This document shows positions 55,670 to 64,000 of a stretch of 64,000 bases of DNA, in pieces. The translations under genes were made by a program, and so were the position numbers. Within the stretch, counting starts at the first letter, position 1. Every line of letters starts with the position of its first letter. The notes beneath the pieces were generated by a model. It had not been told where the DNA came from. It worked only from the letters and a program-made list of their open reading frames with translations, and did no database searches. Location: assembly GCA_963736355.1 (NCBI GenBank), contig CAVTOO010000008.1, forward strand, positions 124,001 to 188,000, given 5' to 3'. This DNA is from CAVTOO01 sp963736355 (GTDB lineage: Bacteria > Pseudomonadota > Alphaproteobacteria > Rhizobiales > Xanthobacteraceae).

Positions 55670-56034
55670 GCGCGTGCATTGTTGCGGGCGGCGTCCTCAA
55701 GGCGCTGCAGGTCGCGGGCTTTACGCTGGCCTGGACGCACTCGGTGCAGAAGACCGAATGGCAGGAAGACTGGATCGCAACATCGCGCGGGCTCGAGATT
55801 GTCGAGGCGCGCATCAAGGGCAGCGGCGCGGGCATGGACCCGCCGCCGGAGGCGAAATTGGTCGATGGCTGGTGGCAGTGGAGGCCGCAGCGGCCGCCAT
55901 TGCCCGAACTGGTGCTTTCCAATTCGCGCAACGCTGCCGCATGGCGCGTCTGCATTCAGGGGCAATGCCAAAGTCTCGACGATATTCTCGGGCCCGCCGC
56001 AGGCGACGGCACGGTGACGTTCAAGGCTTGTTAG
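55666..56034 (+). CDS. DUF1850 protein of the TAXI-TRAP operon
   Basis: A 122-residue protein with the DUF1850 features FTLAWTHSVQKTEWQEDWI and GLEIVEARIKGSGAGMDPP. DUF1850 genes commonly follow fused TRAP permeases of the TAXI type; the exact role is unknown. The start overlaps the permease stop by four bases, which shows translational coupling. Confidence 0.85.
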   Translation: MSACIVAGGVLKALQVAGFTLAWTHSVQKTEWQEDWIATSRGLEIVEARIKGSGAGMDPPPEAKLVDGWWQWRPQRPPLPELVLSNSRNAAAWRVCIQGQCQSLDDILGPAAGDGTVTFKAC

Positions 56035-56048
56035 GGCGTGTGGCGCTG

Positions 56049-57352
<1,304 letters not shown>

Positions 57353-57459
57353 GCCATGTTGGTATCACAGCGCCGCCTGTGCAGGACATCTGCTTGCAAA
57401 AGCCACAAGGCGCTGAAATCGTTCGCGAATAGCGGCTGCGACAAAAGGATAATGCAGAT

Positions 57460-57473
57460 TTGATCGGGATCAC
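57460..57473. promoter_or_regulatory. FNR/FixK-like box upstream of prpE
   Basis: TTGAT-CGGG-ATCAC matches TTGAT-N4-ATCAA at nine of ten fixed positions and lies 92 bases before the prpE start. This is the same spacing as for the box at 13,686 before the isovaleryl-CoA dehydrogenase gene. By-eye match only. Confidence 0.35.
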
Positions 57474-57564
57474 TGGTAGTGGAACCGGGATCTGTCATGC
57501 GTGCAGGCGAGCGTGACATAATGGCTCATACCGCCCGAAGAGGCGGGTCACCGGGAGGATCGGC

Positions 57565-59480
57565 ATGGACGCGCAAGCGAGCCGCTATCACGAGGTCTAT
57601 GCTGCCTGGCAGCGAGATCCGGAACGCTTCTGGGCGGAGGCGGCCCGCGAGATCGACTGGATTGAGCCGGCCGCCAAGGTGTTCGACCCGCAGGCGGGGG
57701 TCTATGGCCGTTGGTTCGCGGGCGCATCGTGCAACACCTGCTACAACGCGCTCGATCGTCATGTCGCGCGCGGCCGGGCGAAGCAGCCGGCGCTGATCTA
57801 CGATTCACCCGTCGCCGGCCTCACAACGACATTCACTTACGAGCAGATGCTGTTCGAGGTCGCAACGCTTGGCCGCGATCCTTCAGGACTTCGGTGTCGG
57901 CAAGGGCGACCGCGTCATCATCTACATGCCGCTGGTGCCGGAAGCGGTGTTCGCGATGCTCGCCTGCGCCCGCATCGGCGCGGTGCATTCGGTGGTGTTC
58001 GGCGGATTTGCCGCCGCTGAGCTGGCCAAGCGCATCGACGATGCGCACCCGAAGGTGGTGTTCTCGGCGAGTTGCGGTCTGGAACCCAGCCGTATCGTCA
58101 AATACAAGCCGCTGCTCGACGAGGCCGTGGCGATGGCCACGGCAAAACCCTCGGCGTGCGTGATCCTGCAGCGCCCGCAGGAGACGGCCGATCTCACGGC
58201 GGGCCGCGATCACGATTGGGGCAGCTTGCGCGATGCCGCGATCGCAGCCGGCAAACGCGCCGATTGCGTCCCCGTGCTGGCGACCGATCCGCTCTACATT
58301 CTCTACACCTCCGGAACCACCGGCGTGCCGAAGGGCGTCGTCCGCGACAATGGCGGCCACATGGTCGCGCTGAAATGGTCGATGAAGAATCTTTACGACA
58401 TCGATCCCGGCGAAGTGTGGTGGTGCGGATCCGACATCGGCTGGGTCGTCGGCCATTCCTATATTGTTTATGGCCCGCTGCTGCATGGCTGCACGTCGGT
58501 GATGTATGAGGGCAAGCCCGTCGGCACGCCCGATGCCGGCGCATTCTGGCGCGTCGCCTCGCAGCACAAGGCGGTGGCGCTTGTTCACCGCGCCGACCGC
58601 GTTCCGCGCCATCCGCAAGGAAGATCCGGATGGCAAGCTGATCGGCCAGTACGATCTGTCGTCATTCCGTACGTTGTTTCTGGCCGGCGAGCGCGCCGAT
58701 CCGCCGACGGTGCAATGGGCGGAAGACAAACTGAAGACGCCGGTGATCGATCACTGGTGGCAGACGGAAACGGGCTGGTGCATCGCGGGCAATCCGCTGG
58801 GCCTGGGTGCACTACCGGTCAAGCACGGTTCGGCGACCGTGCCGATGCCAGGTTACGACGTGCGCGTTGTCGATGAATCCTGCAAGGAACTCGGGCGCAA
58901 CACCATCGGGTCGATCGTGGTGAAACTGCCGATGCCGCCGGGCGCATTTCCGACGCTGTGGCAGCAGGACGAACGCTTCCGTGAAAGCTATCTCGCCGAA
59001 TTTCCCGGCTACTACAAAACCGCCGATGCGGGCTTCATCGACGATGACGGCTATGTTCATGTGATGGGCCGCACCGACGACATCATCAACGTCGCCGGTC
59101 ATCGCCTGTCGACGGGCGGCATGGAGGAGGTGCTGGCGGCGCACCCCGATGTGGCCGAATGCGCGGTGATCGGAGTCGCGGATGCCACCAAGGGCGAAGT
59201 GCCCTGCGGCTTTGCCGTGCTCAAGGCCGGCGTGGCGCGTGCGTCGTCGGATGTGGAGAAGGAACTCGTGGCGCTGGTGCGCGAGCGTATCGGCCCTGTC
59301 GCGTCATTCAAGCTTGCGATCACGGTGGCGCGGTTGCCCAAGACCCGCTCGGGCAAGATCCTGCGCGGCACCATGAAGAAGATCGCCGATGGCGAGCCAT
59401 GGACGATGCCGGCGACAATCGACGATCCCGCGATCCTCGATGAGATCGGCGGCGCGCTGAAATCGCACGGGGTGGGGTAG
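57565..59480 (+). CDS. prpE: Propionyl-CoA synthetase (two frameshifts)
   Basis: About 637 residues, normal for PrpE. It activates propionate to propionyl-CoA via an adenylate. Motifs: YNALDRHVARGRAKQPALIY in the N-terminal domain, the AMP loop YILYTSGTTGVPKGVVRDNG, WWQTETGWCI, and the Lys-containing end LPKTRSGKILRGTMKKI. RDNGG after the loop favours PrpE over acetyl-CoA synthetase. Shifts near 57,871 and at 58,581 (one extra T) interrupt the frame. GGGAGG precedes ATG 57565. Confidence 0.9.
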
Positions 59481-59488
59481 GGCACATA

Positions 59489-59580
59489 CTGTCATGCCCG
59501 CGCAGGCGGGCATCCAGTAAGCGTAAGCCTTCTTAAAGGCCGGGGTGTACTGGATCGTCCGCCTTCGCGGACGATGACAG
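59489..59580. repeat. Cloverleaf-like intergenic repeat
   Basis: The outer arms CTGTCAT / ATGACAG and inner arms TCCAGTA / TACTGGA enclose two small hairpins, TGCCCGCGCAGGCGGGCA and CGTCCGCCTTCGCGGACG. It lies between the convergent prpE and trcR genes. Sequences with the same hairpins (GCCCGCGCAGGCGGGC with CCAGTA) are among the most common intergenic repeats in Bradyrhizobium-like genomes. Confidence 0.82.
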
Positions 59581-59591
59581 CAACACAAACC

Positions 59592-60302
59592 TTACTCGTC
59601 GTCGGGCTGTTCGTTGGCCTTGCCGCCGATCTTCTTGAGCTTGGCGAACACGGCGTCGACATTGAGGTCGCCGCCTTCGCGCTGCTCGGCCGCTTCTTCC
59701 TCTTCGGCTTCCTTGCGCGCGGTGGTCTCCGAGGCCGGCAGCAGCGTGGCTCCACCATACGAAGTCGGCGCCGGCTTTTCCTTGGCGGCACGCTGCACTT
59801 CGAAATCGAGATCGATCTGCGAGCACAGGCCGAGCGTGACGGGATCGAGCGGCGTCAGCGTCGAGGCATTCCAGTGCGTTCGCTCGCGGATGCTGGAGAT
59901 CGTCGCCTTGGTGGTGCCGACGAGGCGCATGATCTGCGCGTCCTTCAATTCGGGATGATTGCGAACCAGCCACAGAATCGCGTTCGGGCGATCCTGGCGG
60001 CGCGACACCGGTGTATAGCGCGGGCCCTTCTTGCGCTTGGGCTCCGGCAGCGTGACCTTCTGATCGGCGAGCTTGAGGCGGTATTCCTGGTCGCCCTCGG
60101 CCTTCTGAATTTCTTCGCGCGTCAACTGGCCGGTCGCGATCGGATCGAGGCCCTTGATGCCCTGCGCGGAATCGCCATCGGCGATCGCCTTCACCTCAAG
60201 CGGATGCATTTTGCAGAAGTCCGCGACCTGGTCGAAGGACAAAGCGGTGTTGTCGACCAGCCAGACGGCCGTTGCCTTGGGCATCAAAGGAATGTTGCTC
60301 AC
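59592..60302 (-). CDS. trcR: Cell-cycle transcriptional regulator TrcR (DUF1013)
   Basis: The 236-residue DUF1013 protein starts MSNIPLMPKATAVWLVDNTA and has a helix-turn-helix-like stretch (RPNAILWLVRNHPELKDAQI, RLVGTTKATISSIRERTHWN). It is conserved throughout alphaproteobacteria and was named from cell-cycle work. The C-terminal third is acidic and low in complexity (KEAEEEEAAEQREGG). It is divergent from ispH. Confidence 0.9.
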   Translation of the reverse strand: MSNIPLMPKATAVWLVDNTALSFDQVADFCKMHPLEVKAIADGDSAQGIKGLDPIATGQLTREEIQKAEGDQEYRLKLADQKVTLPEPKRKKGPRYTPVSRRQDRPNAILWLVRNHPELKDAQIMRLVGTTKATISSIRERTHWNASTLTPLDPVTLGLCSQIDLDFEVQRAAKEKPAPTSYGGATLLPASETTARKEAEEEEAAEQREGGDLNVDAVFAKLKKIGGKANEQPDDE

Positions 60303-60610
60303 GGGCCTATCTCCACAGACAAAGGTTTCTTGCGCTTCGCCCGCCTCTCGGAGGCGAAGCCGTTGTCATCAGCGATGACGGGGATTGGCCGCAATATAGT
60401 CGTTTGGGGGCTGCTGGCGCAATGGGCGCCTTCCCTTGAAACTTGACAGGATTGGCCGATGCGGCCCAAGACCTTAACAAATCTGGACCAGAATCCGGGG
60501 TCCCGGACAATCCGCCAGGGGTGGGTCAAAGGGCTTCAATCGGCCGTGATTTTAGCTTTTTTTGGAACAGGCAGCCCGGATGCCCCGCGGCGCCAAATAC
60601 AAGTGAGACA
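60303..60610. other. Intergenic region between trcR and ispH
   Basis: About 310 bases with no gene that I can support. It contains a short hairpin GCTTCGCCTCC-type near 60,332-60,361 and a TTGACA at 60,437-60,442 that could be a -35 box for ispH, without a convincing -10 at the right distance. It must hold both divergent promoters. Confidence 0.4.
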
Positions 60611-61600
60611 ATGTCGGCCAAGCCGAAACTGACCGTTCTGCTCTGCTCGCCGCGCGGCTTCTGCGCCGGGGTGGTGCGTGCCATCGATACGGTGGAACGG
60701 GCGCTGACGCTGTATGGCCCGCCGGTCTATGTGCGCCACGAGATCGTGCACAATCGCTATGTGGTCGAGAGCCTGCGGGCCAAGGGCGCCATTTTCGTCG
60801 ACGAGCTGGACGAAATTCCGCAGACCACCGCGCCGGTGGTGTTCTCCGCCCATGGGGTGCCGAAATCGATCCCCGAGGAGGCCGGCCGTCGCAATTTCTT
60901 CGCCCTCGACGCCACCTGTCCGCTCGTCACCAAGGTGCATCGCGAAGCCGAGATTCATTTTCGCCGCGGCCGCGAGATCGTGCTGATCGGCCATGCGGGT
61001 CATCCCGAGGTCGCGGGCACCATGGGCCAGCTGCCGCCGGGCACGGTGAAGCTTCTGGAGACGGTGACGGACGCCGCCGCGTTTCAGCCGCGCGATCCGG
61101 AACAACTCGCCTATGTGACGCAGACCACGCTGTCGATCGACGATACCGCCGAAATCGTCGCGCTGCTCAAGGAGCGCTTTCCGCACATCGTCGGCCCGCA
61201 CAAGGAAGACATCTGCTACGCCACCACCAACCGCCAGCTCGCGGTCAAGCAGGTGGCGCCGCACGTCGATGCCATGATCGTCGTCGGTGCGCCGAACTCC
61301 TCCAATTCGCAGCGCCTGCGCGAAGTCGCCGAGCGTGAAGGGTGCCGCGTGTCGCTCCTGGTGCAGCGGGCGGCCGATCTCGATTGGTCGAAGTTGTCGG
61401 GTCTCACGCGGCTCGGCATCACCGCCGGCGCCTCCGCACCGGAAATCCTCGTCGAGGAAATCATCGACGCCTTCGCGGTGCATTACGATGTCAGCGTCGA
61501 GACCGTGTCGGCGGCCGAAGAGGGCGTGTTCTTCCCGCTGCCGCGGCCGCTGCGTCAGGATGCGGCCGCCGACGGCGCGCAAAACAGCGCGGCGGAGTAG
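60611..61600 (+). CDS. ispH: 4-hydroxy-3-methylbut-2-enyl diphosphate reductase
   Basis: IspH (LytB) makes IPP and DMAPP in the last step of the MEP isoprenoid pathway. The 329-residue protein has the three cluster cysteines (SPRGFCAGVVRAID, ALDATCPLVTKVHREA, DICYATTNRQLAVK), GHAGHPEV and the C-terminal GITAGASAPEILVEE. ATG 60611 gives the usual N-terminus; the frame extends upstream without a good start. thrB follows 3 bases after the stop. Confidence 0.96.
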   Translation: MSAKPKLTVLLCSPRGFCAGVVRAIDTVERALTLYGPPVYVRHEIVHNRYVVESLRAKGAIFVDELDEIPQTTAPVVFSAHGVPKSIPEEAGRRNFFALDATCPLVTKVHREAEIHFRRGREIVLIGHAGHPEVAGTMGQLPPGTVKLLETVTDAAAFQPRDPEQLAYVTQTTLSIDDTAEIVALLKERFPHIVGPHKEDICYATTNRQLAVKQVAPHVDAMIVVGAPNSSNSQRLREVAEREGCRVSLLVQRAADLDWSKLSGLTRLGITAGASAPEILVEEIIDAFAVHYDVSVETVSAAEEGVFFPLPRPLRQDAAADGAQNSAAE

Positions 61601-61603
61601 GGC

Positions 61604-62584
61604 ATGGCCGTCTATACCGACATCAATGCGGATGAACTGGCGGCGTTCCTCGATCGCTACGACCTCGGCGAGTTGCTGTCCTACAAGGGCATCGCCGAGG
61701 GCGTCGAGAACTCGAACTTTCTCGTGCACACGCAGCGCGGCTATTTCATCCTGACGCTGTACGAAAAGCGCGTCGCCACGGTCGATCTGCCGTTCTTCCT
61801 GTCGCTGATGGCGCATCTCGCCGCGCGTGGCATCAATTGCCCGCAGCCGGTGGTCACGCGCGAGGGCAAAACGCTCGGCACGCTCGCGGGGCGCCCGGCC
61901 GCATTGATCAATTTCCTGGAAGGCATGTGGCCGCGCCGGCCGAATGTCGGTCATTGCGCCGCCGTCGGCGAGGCCATGGCCAGGCTGCATCTCGGCGGGC
62001 TCGATTTCCCCATGCAACGCGCCAATGCGCTGTCCGTCGCCGGATGGCGTGTGCTCTATGACAGCGCCGCGCCTCGCGCCGATGAATCGCAGCCGGGCCT
62101 GCGCCAGTCTCTGGCCGACGAGCTTGCTTTTCTCGAAGCGCGCTGGCCGTCGTCGCTGCCGGCCGGAATCATCCACGCCGATCTGTTCCCCGACAACGTC
62201 TTCTTTCTCGGCGAGCGCCTGTCCGGCGTAATCGATTTCTATTTCGCCTGCAACGATACGCTCGCCTATGACGTCGCGATCACGCTGAACGCCTGGTGCT
62301 TCGAGCCCGATCATTCCTTCAACGTCACCAAGGCGCGCGCGCTGCTCGGCGGCTATAACCGCGTGCGGCCTTTGTCAGCGGAAGAGTTCGACGCGCTGCC
62401 GCTCTTGGCGCGCGGGGCCGCTTTGCGCTTCCTGCTGACGCGGCTGGTGGATTGGCTCAACGTGCCGCCGGGTGCGCTGGTTCGACCGAAAGATCCGATG
62501 GAATATGTCCGCAAGCTGCGCTTCCATCAGAGCGTCAACAGCGCACGCGACTATGGCCTCGCGCCCTCGGGTGCACTCGCTTGA
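61604..62584 (+). CDS. thrB: Homoserine kinase (APH-fold type)
   Basis: This 326-residue enzyme phosphorylates homoserine for threonine synthesis. It belongs to the aminoglycoside-phosphotransferase-like form used by alphaproteobacteria and pseudomonads, not the GHMP form. Motifs: YKGIAEGVENSNFLV near the start, the catalytic loop GIIHADLFPDNVFFL and the metal-binding Asp in GVIDFYFACND. It lies in an ispH-thrB-rnhA operon; its TGA overlaps the rnhA ATG. Confidence 0.95.
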   Translation: MAVYTDINADELAAFLDRYDLGELLSYKGIAEGVENSNFLVHTQRGYFILTLYEKRVATVDLPFFLSLMAHLAARGINCPQPVVTREGKTLGTLAGRPAALINFLEGMWPRRPNVGHCAAVGEAMARLHLGGLDFPMQRANALSVAGWRVLYDSAAPRADESQPGLRQSLADELAFLEARWPSSLPAGIIHADLFPDNVFFLGERLSGVIDFYFACNDTLAYDVAITLNAWCFEPDHSFNVTKARALLGGYNRVRPLSAEEFDALPLLARGAALRFLLTRLVDWLNVPPGALVRPKDPMEYVRKLRFHQSVNSARDYGLAPSGALA

Positions 62585-63045
62585 TGTCCACCGAAGCCGA
62601 AGGCCTGCCGCATGTCATCATCCATACGGACGGTGCCTGCTCCGGCAATCCGGGGCCGGGCGGCTGGGGCGTCATTCTCGAATTCGGCCAGCTCAAGAAA
62701 GAGCTGAAGGGCGGCGAGCTCCACACCACCAACAACCGCATGGAGTTGATGGCGGCAATCTCGGCGCTGGAGTCGCTGAAGAAGGCCTGCCGCGTCGATC
62801 TGCACACCGACAGCCAGTATGTCCGCAACGGCATCATGACCTGGATTCATGGCTGGAAACGCAACGGCTGGAAAACCGCCGACAAGAAGCCGGTCAAGAA
62901 TATCGATCTGTGGCAGCGGCTCGATGCCGCGCTCAACCAGCACGACGTCAAATGGCACTGGGTCAAGGGGCACGCCGGGCACGATCTCAACGAACGTGCC
63001 GACGAACTCGCGCGCGAAGGCCTCGTGGAAGCGCGCGGGCGTTGA
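62584..63045 (+). CDS. rnhA: Ribonuclease HI
   Basis: The 153-residue enzyme cuts the RNA strand of RNA-DNA hybrids. The catalytic residues are in place: Asp16 (HTDGACSGNPGPGGWG), Glu54 (NNRMELMAAI), Asp76 (HTDSQYVRNG) and the Asp of NERADELA (about 137). WVKGHAGHDLNERAD is the usual C-terminal region. The ATG overlaps the thrB stop (TGATG). Confidence 0.96.
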   Translation: MSTEAEGLPHVIIHTDGACSGNPGPGGWGVILEFGQLKKELKGGELHTTNNRMELMAAISALESLKKACRVDLHTDSQYVRNGIMTWIHGWKRNGWKTADKKPVKNIDLWQRLDAALNQHDVKWHWVKGHAGHDLNERADELAREGLVEARGR

Positions 63046-63049
63046 GGCA

Positions 63050-63088
63050 AAAGAAAACCGGCGGCGCGATCGATCGCACCGCCGGCTG
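63050..63088 (-). terminator. Rho-independent terminator of the peroxiredoxin gene
   Basis: A 13-bp stem (63058-63085; left CCGGCGGCGCGAT, right ATCGCACCGCCGG, one mismatch/wobble) is followed on the minus strand by TTTTCTTTT. It ends the leftward peroxiredoxin transcript and lies 12 bases from the convergent rnhA stop. Confidence 0.87.
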
Positions 63089-63105
63089 AAATTCTCTCGA
63101 AAAAC

Positions 63106-63590
63106 TCAGAGCTGCTTGAGCAGGGTGTCGCCGCCGGACATCTCGACGACGCCGGGCTTCTCTTCGATGTTGAGCTTCGTCACCACGCCGTCCTCGACCA
63201 GCATCGAGTAGCGCTTGGAGCGAGTGCCCATGCCGCCGCCGCTCATGTCGGCGTCGAGGCCGATCGCCTTGGCGAATTCGGCGTTGCCGTCGGCGAGAAA
63301 CTCGACCTGGTTCTTCTGGTCGGTGTCACGTTTCCATGCGCTCATCACGAATGCATCGTTGACCGCGTCACCGCGATGGTGTCGACGCCCTTCGCCTTCA
63401 AGGCGTCGACGTTCATCGTGATGCTCGGCATGTGCATCTTGTGGCAGGTGCCGGTGAAGGCGCCGGGCACCGCGAACAGTGCCACCTTCTTGCCCTTGAA
63501 GATCTCGGCGCTATCTTTCCACGCCGGACCTTCCGCCGACATCACACGGAATTTCGCCGCCGGAAGCCGGTCGCCAACCTTGATGGTCAT
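63106..63590 (-). CDS. Peroxiredoxin, Prx5-type (one frameshift)
   Basis: About 161 residues. MTIKVGDRLPAAKFRVM leads to the peroxidatic Cys in FAVPGAFTGTCHKMHMPS (about residue 49), the hallmark of the Prx5/glutaredoxin-dependent group. A missing G near 63,366 breaks the chain between DTIAVT and VNDAFVMSAW; the second part runs to LLKQL at 63106. It reduces peroxides using glutathione/glutaredoxin or thioredoxin. Confidence 0.9.
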
Positions 63591-63659
63591 GGGAGTTCTC
63601 CTGAAAGGGGGTAGTTTGTCATAAAGAAGGTCGCCGTCATTGACAACGGCGCGGCGCGC

Positions 63660-64000
63660 TCACGGCAGCTCGACGTCGATATTCGTAGGCGCGATCGGCG
63701 CTGACCAGCGTGAATTTCAGTACCGAACCGGCCGCTTTCACGCCGGCAGGAAGCCCGTCGAGATCGAAGGCGAAACGCCACAGCCCGGAAGCCGGCGTTT
63801 CGGTCGCCACCGGCAGGGGCAGCGCCCAGTCATGGGTCGGTCCCTCGACAAACAATTCGGCGCTGCCGCCTTGCGGAACCCTGGTCTCGACGATGACCTT
63901 CTTGTCGCCCTCGCGACGAACCGCGCGGATCGTCAGATCTCCATCGCCGATTTTCGCAGGCTTCGGCACGCTTTGCAGCGCTGCCGCAAGTCGCACATTC
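63660..64000 (-). CDS. DsbD N-terminal-domain-like protein, C-terminal part only
   Basis: The last 113 residues of a protein that begins beyond the window. The region has RLAAALQSVPKPAKIGDGDL, IVETRVPQGGSAELFVEGP and FAFDLDGLPAGVKAAGSVLK, which fits the periplasmic DsbD-alpha-like (thiol:disulfide interchange) proteins found upstream of this peroxiredoxin in related genomes. An extra base near 63,672 shifts the tail; corrected it ends AYEYRVELP at 63660. The call is moderate because the N-terminus is not seen. Confidence 0.55.

Noticed and set aside
60536..62314. A 592-codon frame antisense to ispH and thrB
   Set aside because: Opposite two well-conserved genes with all active-site motifs; no ribosome binding site or homology signal.

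Overview
The window looks like chromosome of an alphaproteobacterium of the order Rhizobiales (Hyphomicrobiales), most like the Bradyrhizobiaceae/Xanthobacteraceae group. The reasons are the high GC content, the gene order murA - DUF2948 - hisD - UPF0262 - low-molecular-weight phosphatase - maf - yacG, the block trcR / ispH - thrB - rnhA - peroxiredoxin, the cell-cycle protein TrcR, an EcfG-type stress promoter, and intergenic palindromes typical of this group.

Layout. 1-2.5 kb: the end of a c-di-GMP (GGDEF-EAL) protein and three small membrane proteins. 2.5-12.2 kb: a carboxylate uptake and sensing block made of a two-subunit sodium:solute symporter (VC_2705 type plus DUF4212), an unknown protein, an exonuclease-CBS-DUF294 fusion, a LuxR-type response regulator and a convergent CrbS-like hybrid kinase with a transporter-like sensor. 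12.3-16.6 kb: hemA, and isovaleryl-CoA dehydrogenase with methylcrotonyl-CoA carboxylase beta (leucine breakdown). 17-24 kb: tspO, a hydrolase, tRNA-Thr and the murA-to-yacG core cluster, ending at tRNA-Phe. 24.3-26 kb: a lower-GC island directly after tRNA-Phe with a DUF4145 gene and a second gene carrying a HEPN-like RNxxxH motif. 26-28.7 kb: an MFS carrier, a TTT-type binding protein and a 24-residue membrane peptide behind an EcfG promoter. 28.8-34.4 kb: a nitrite assimilation operon reading leftward (nirB, nirD, FNT channel, PP2C phosphatase/protein kinase), very badly frameshifted. 34.7-38.4 kb: a lipase-like hydrolase, a fused remnant of kdgD and an SDR gene, and a FadR-type regulator with operators. 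38.5-48.8 kb: an Aer-like PAS protein, AapJ-type binding protein, L,D-transpeptidase, PepSY protein, redoxin, FG-GAP protein, orphan NMT1-like binding protein, MFS carrier, metallo-hydrolase and VOC protein. 48.8-52.4 kb: a quinone/electrophile detoxification cluster (LysR, DoxX, MhqO-like dioxygenase, MhqD-like esterase, DUF1330). 52.5-56 kb: a TAXI TRAP transporter (binding protein, fused permease, DUF1850). 56-64 kb: CNNM/CBS protein, prpE, trcR, ispH, thrB, rnhA, peroxiredoxin and the end of a DsbD-like gene.

Sequence quality. About two dozen isolated single-base frameshifts occur across the window, including in murA and hisD, whose products a free-living cell normally needs. Between about 28.8 and 34.5 kb indels come roughly every 50-100 bases, yet the protein sequence is well conserved once the frame is restored. 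I read this as uncorrected long-read or low-coverage assembly error, not gene decay. Frameshifted genes are therefore given as one feature across all their pieces.

I did not find a clear new system. The best candidates for a second look are the HEPN-like pair beside tRNA-Phe, the exonuclease-CBS-DUF294 fusion in the acetate-type signalling block, and the stress-promoter-driven 24-residue peptide.
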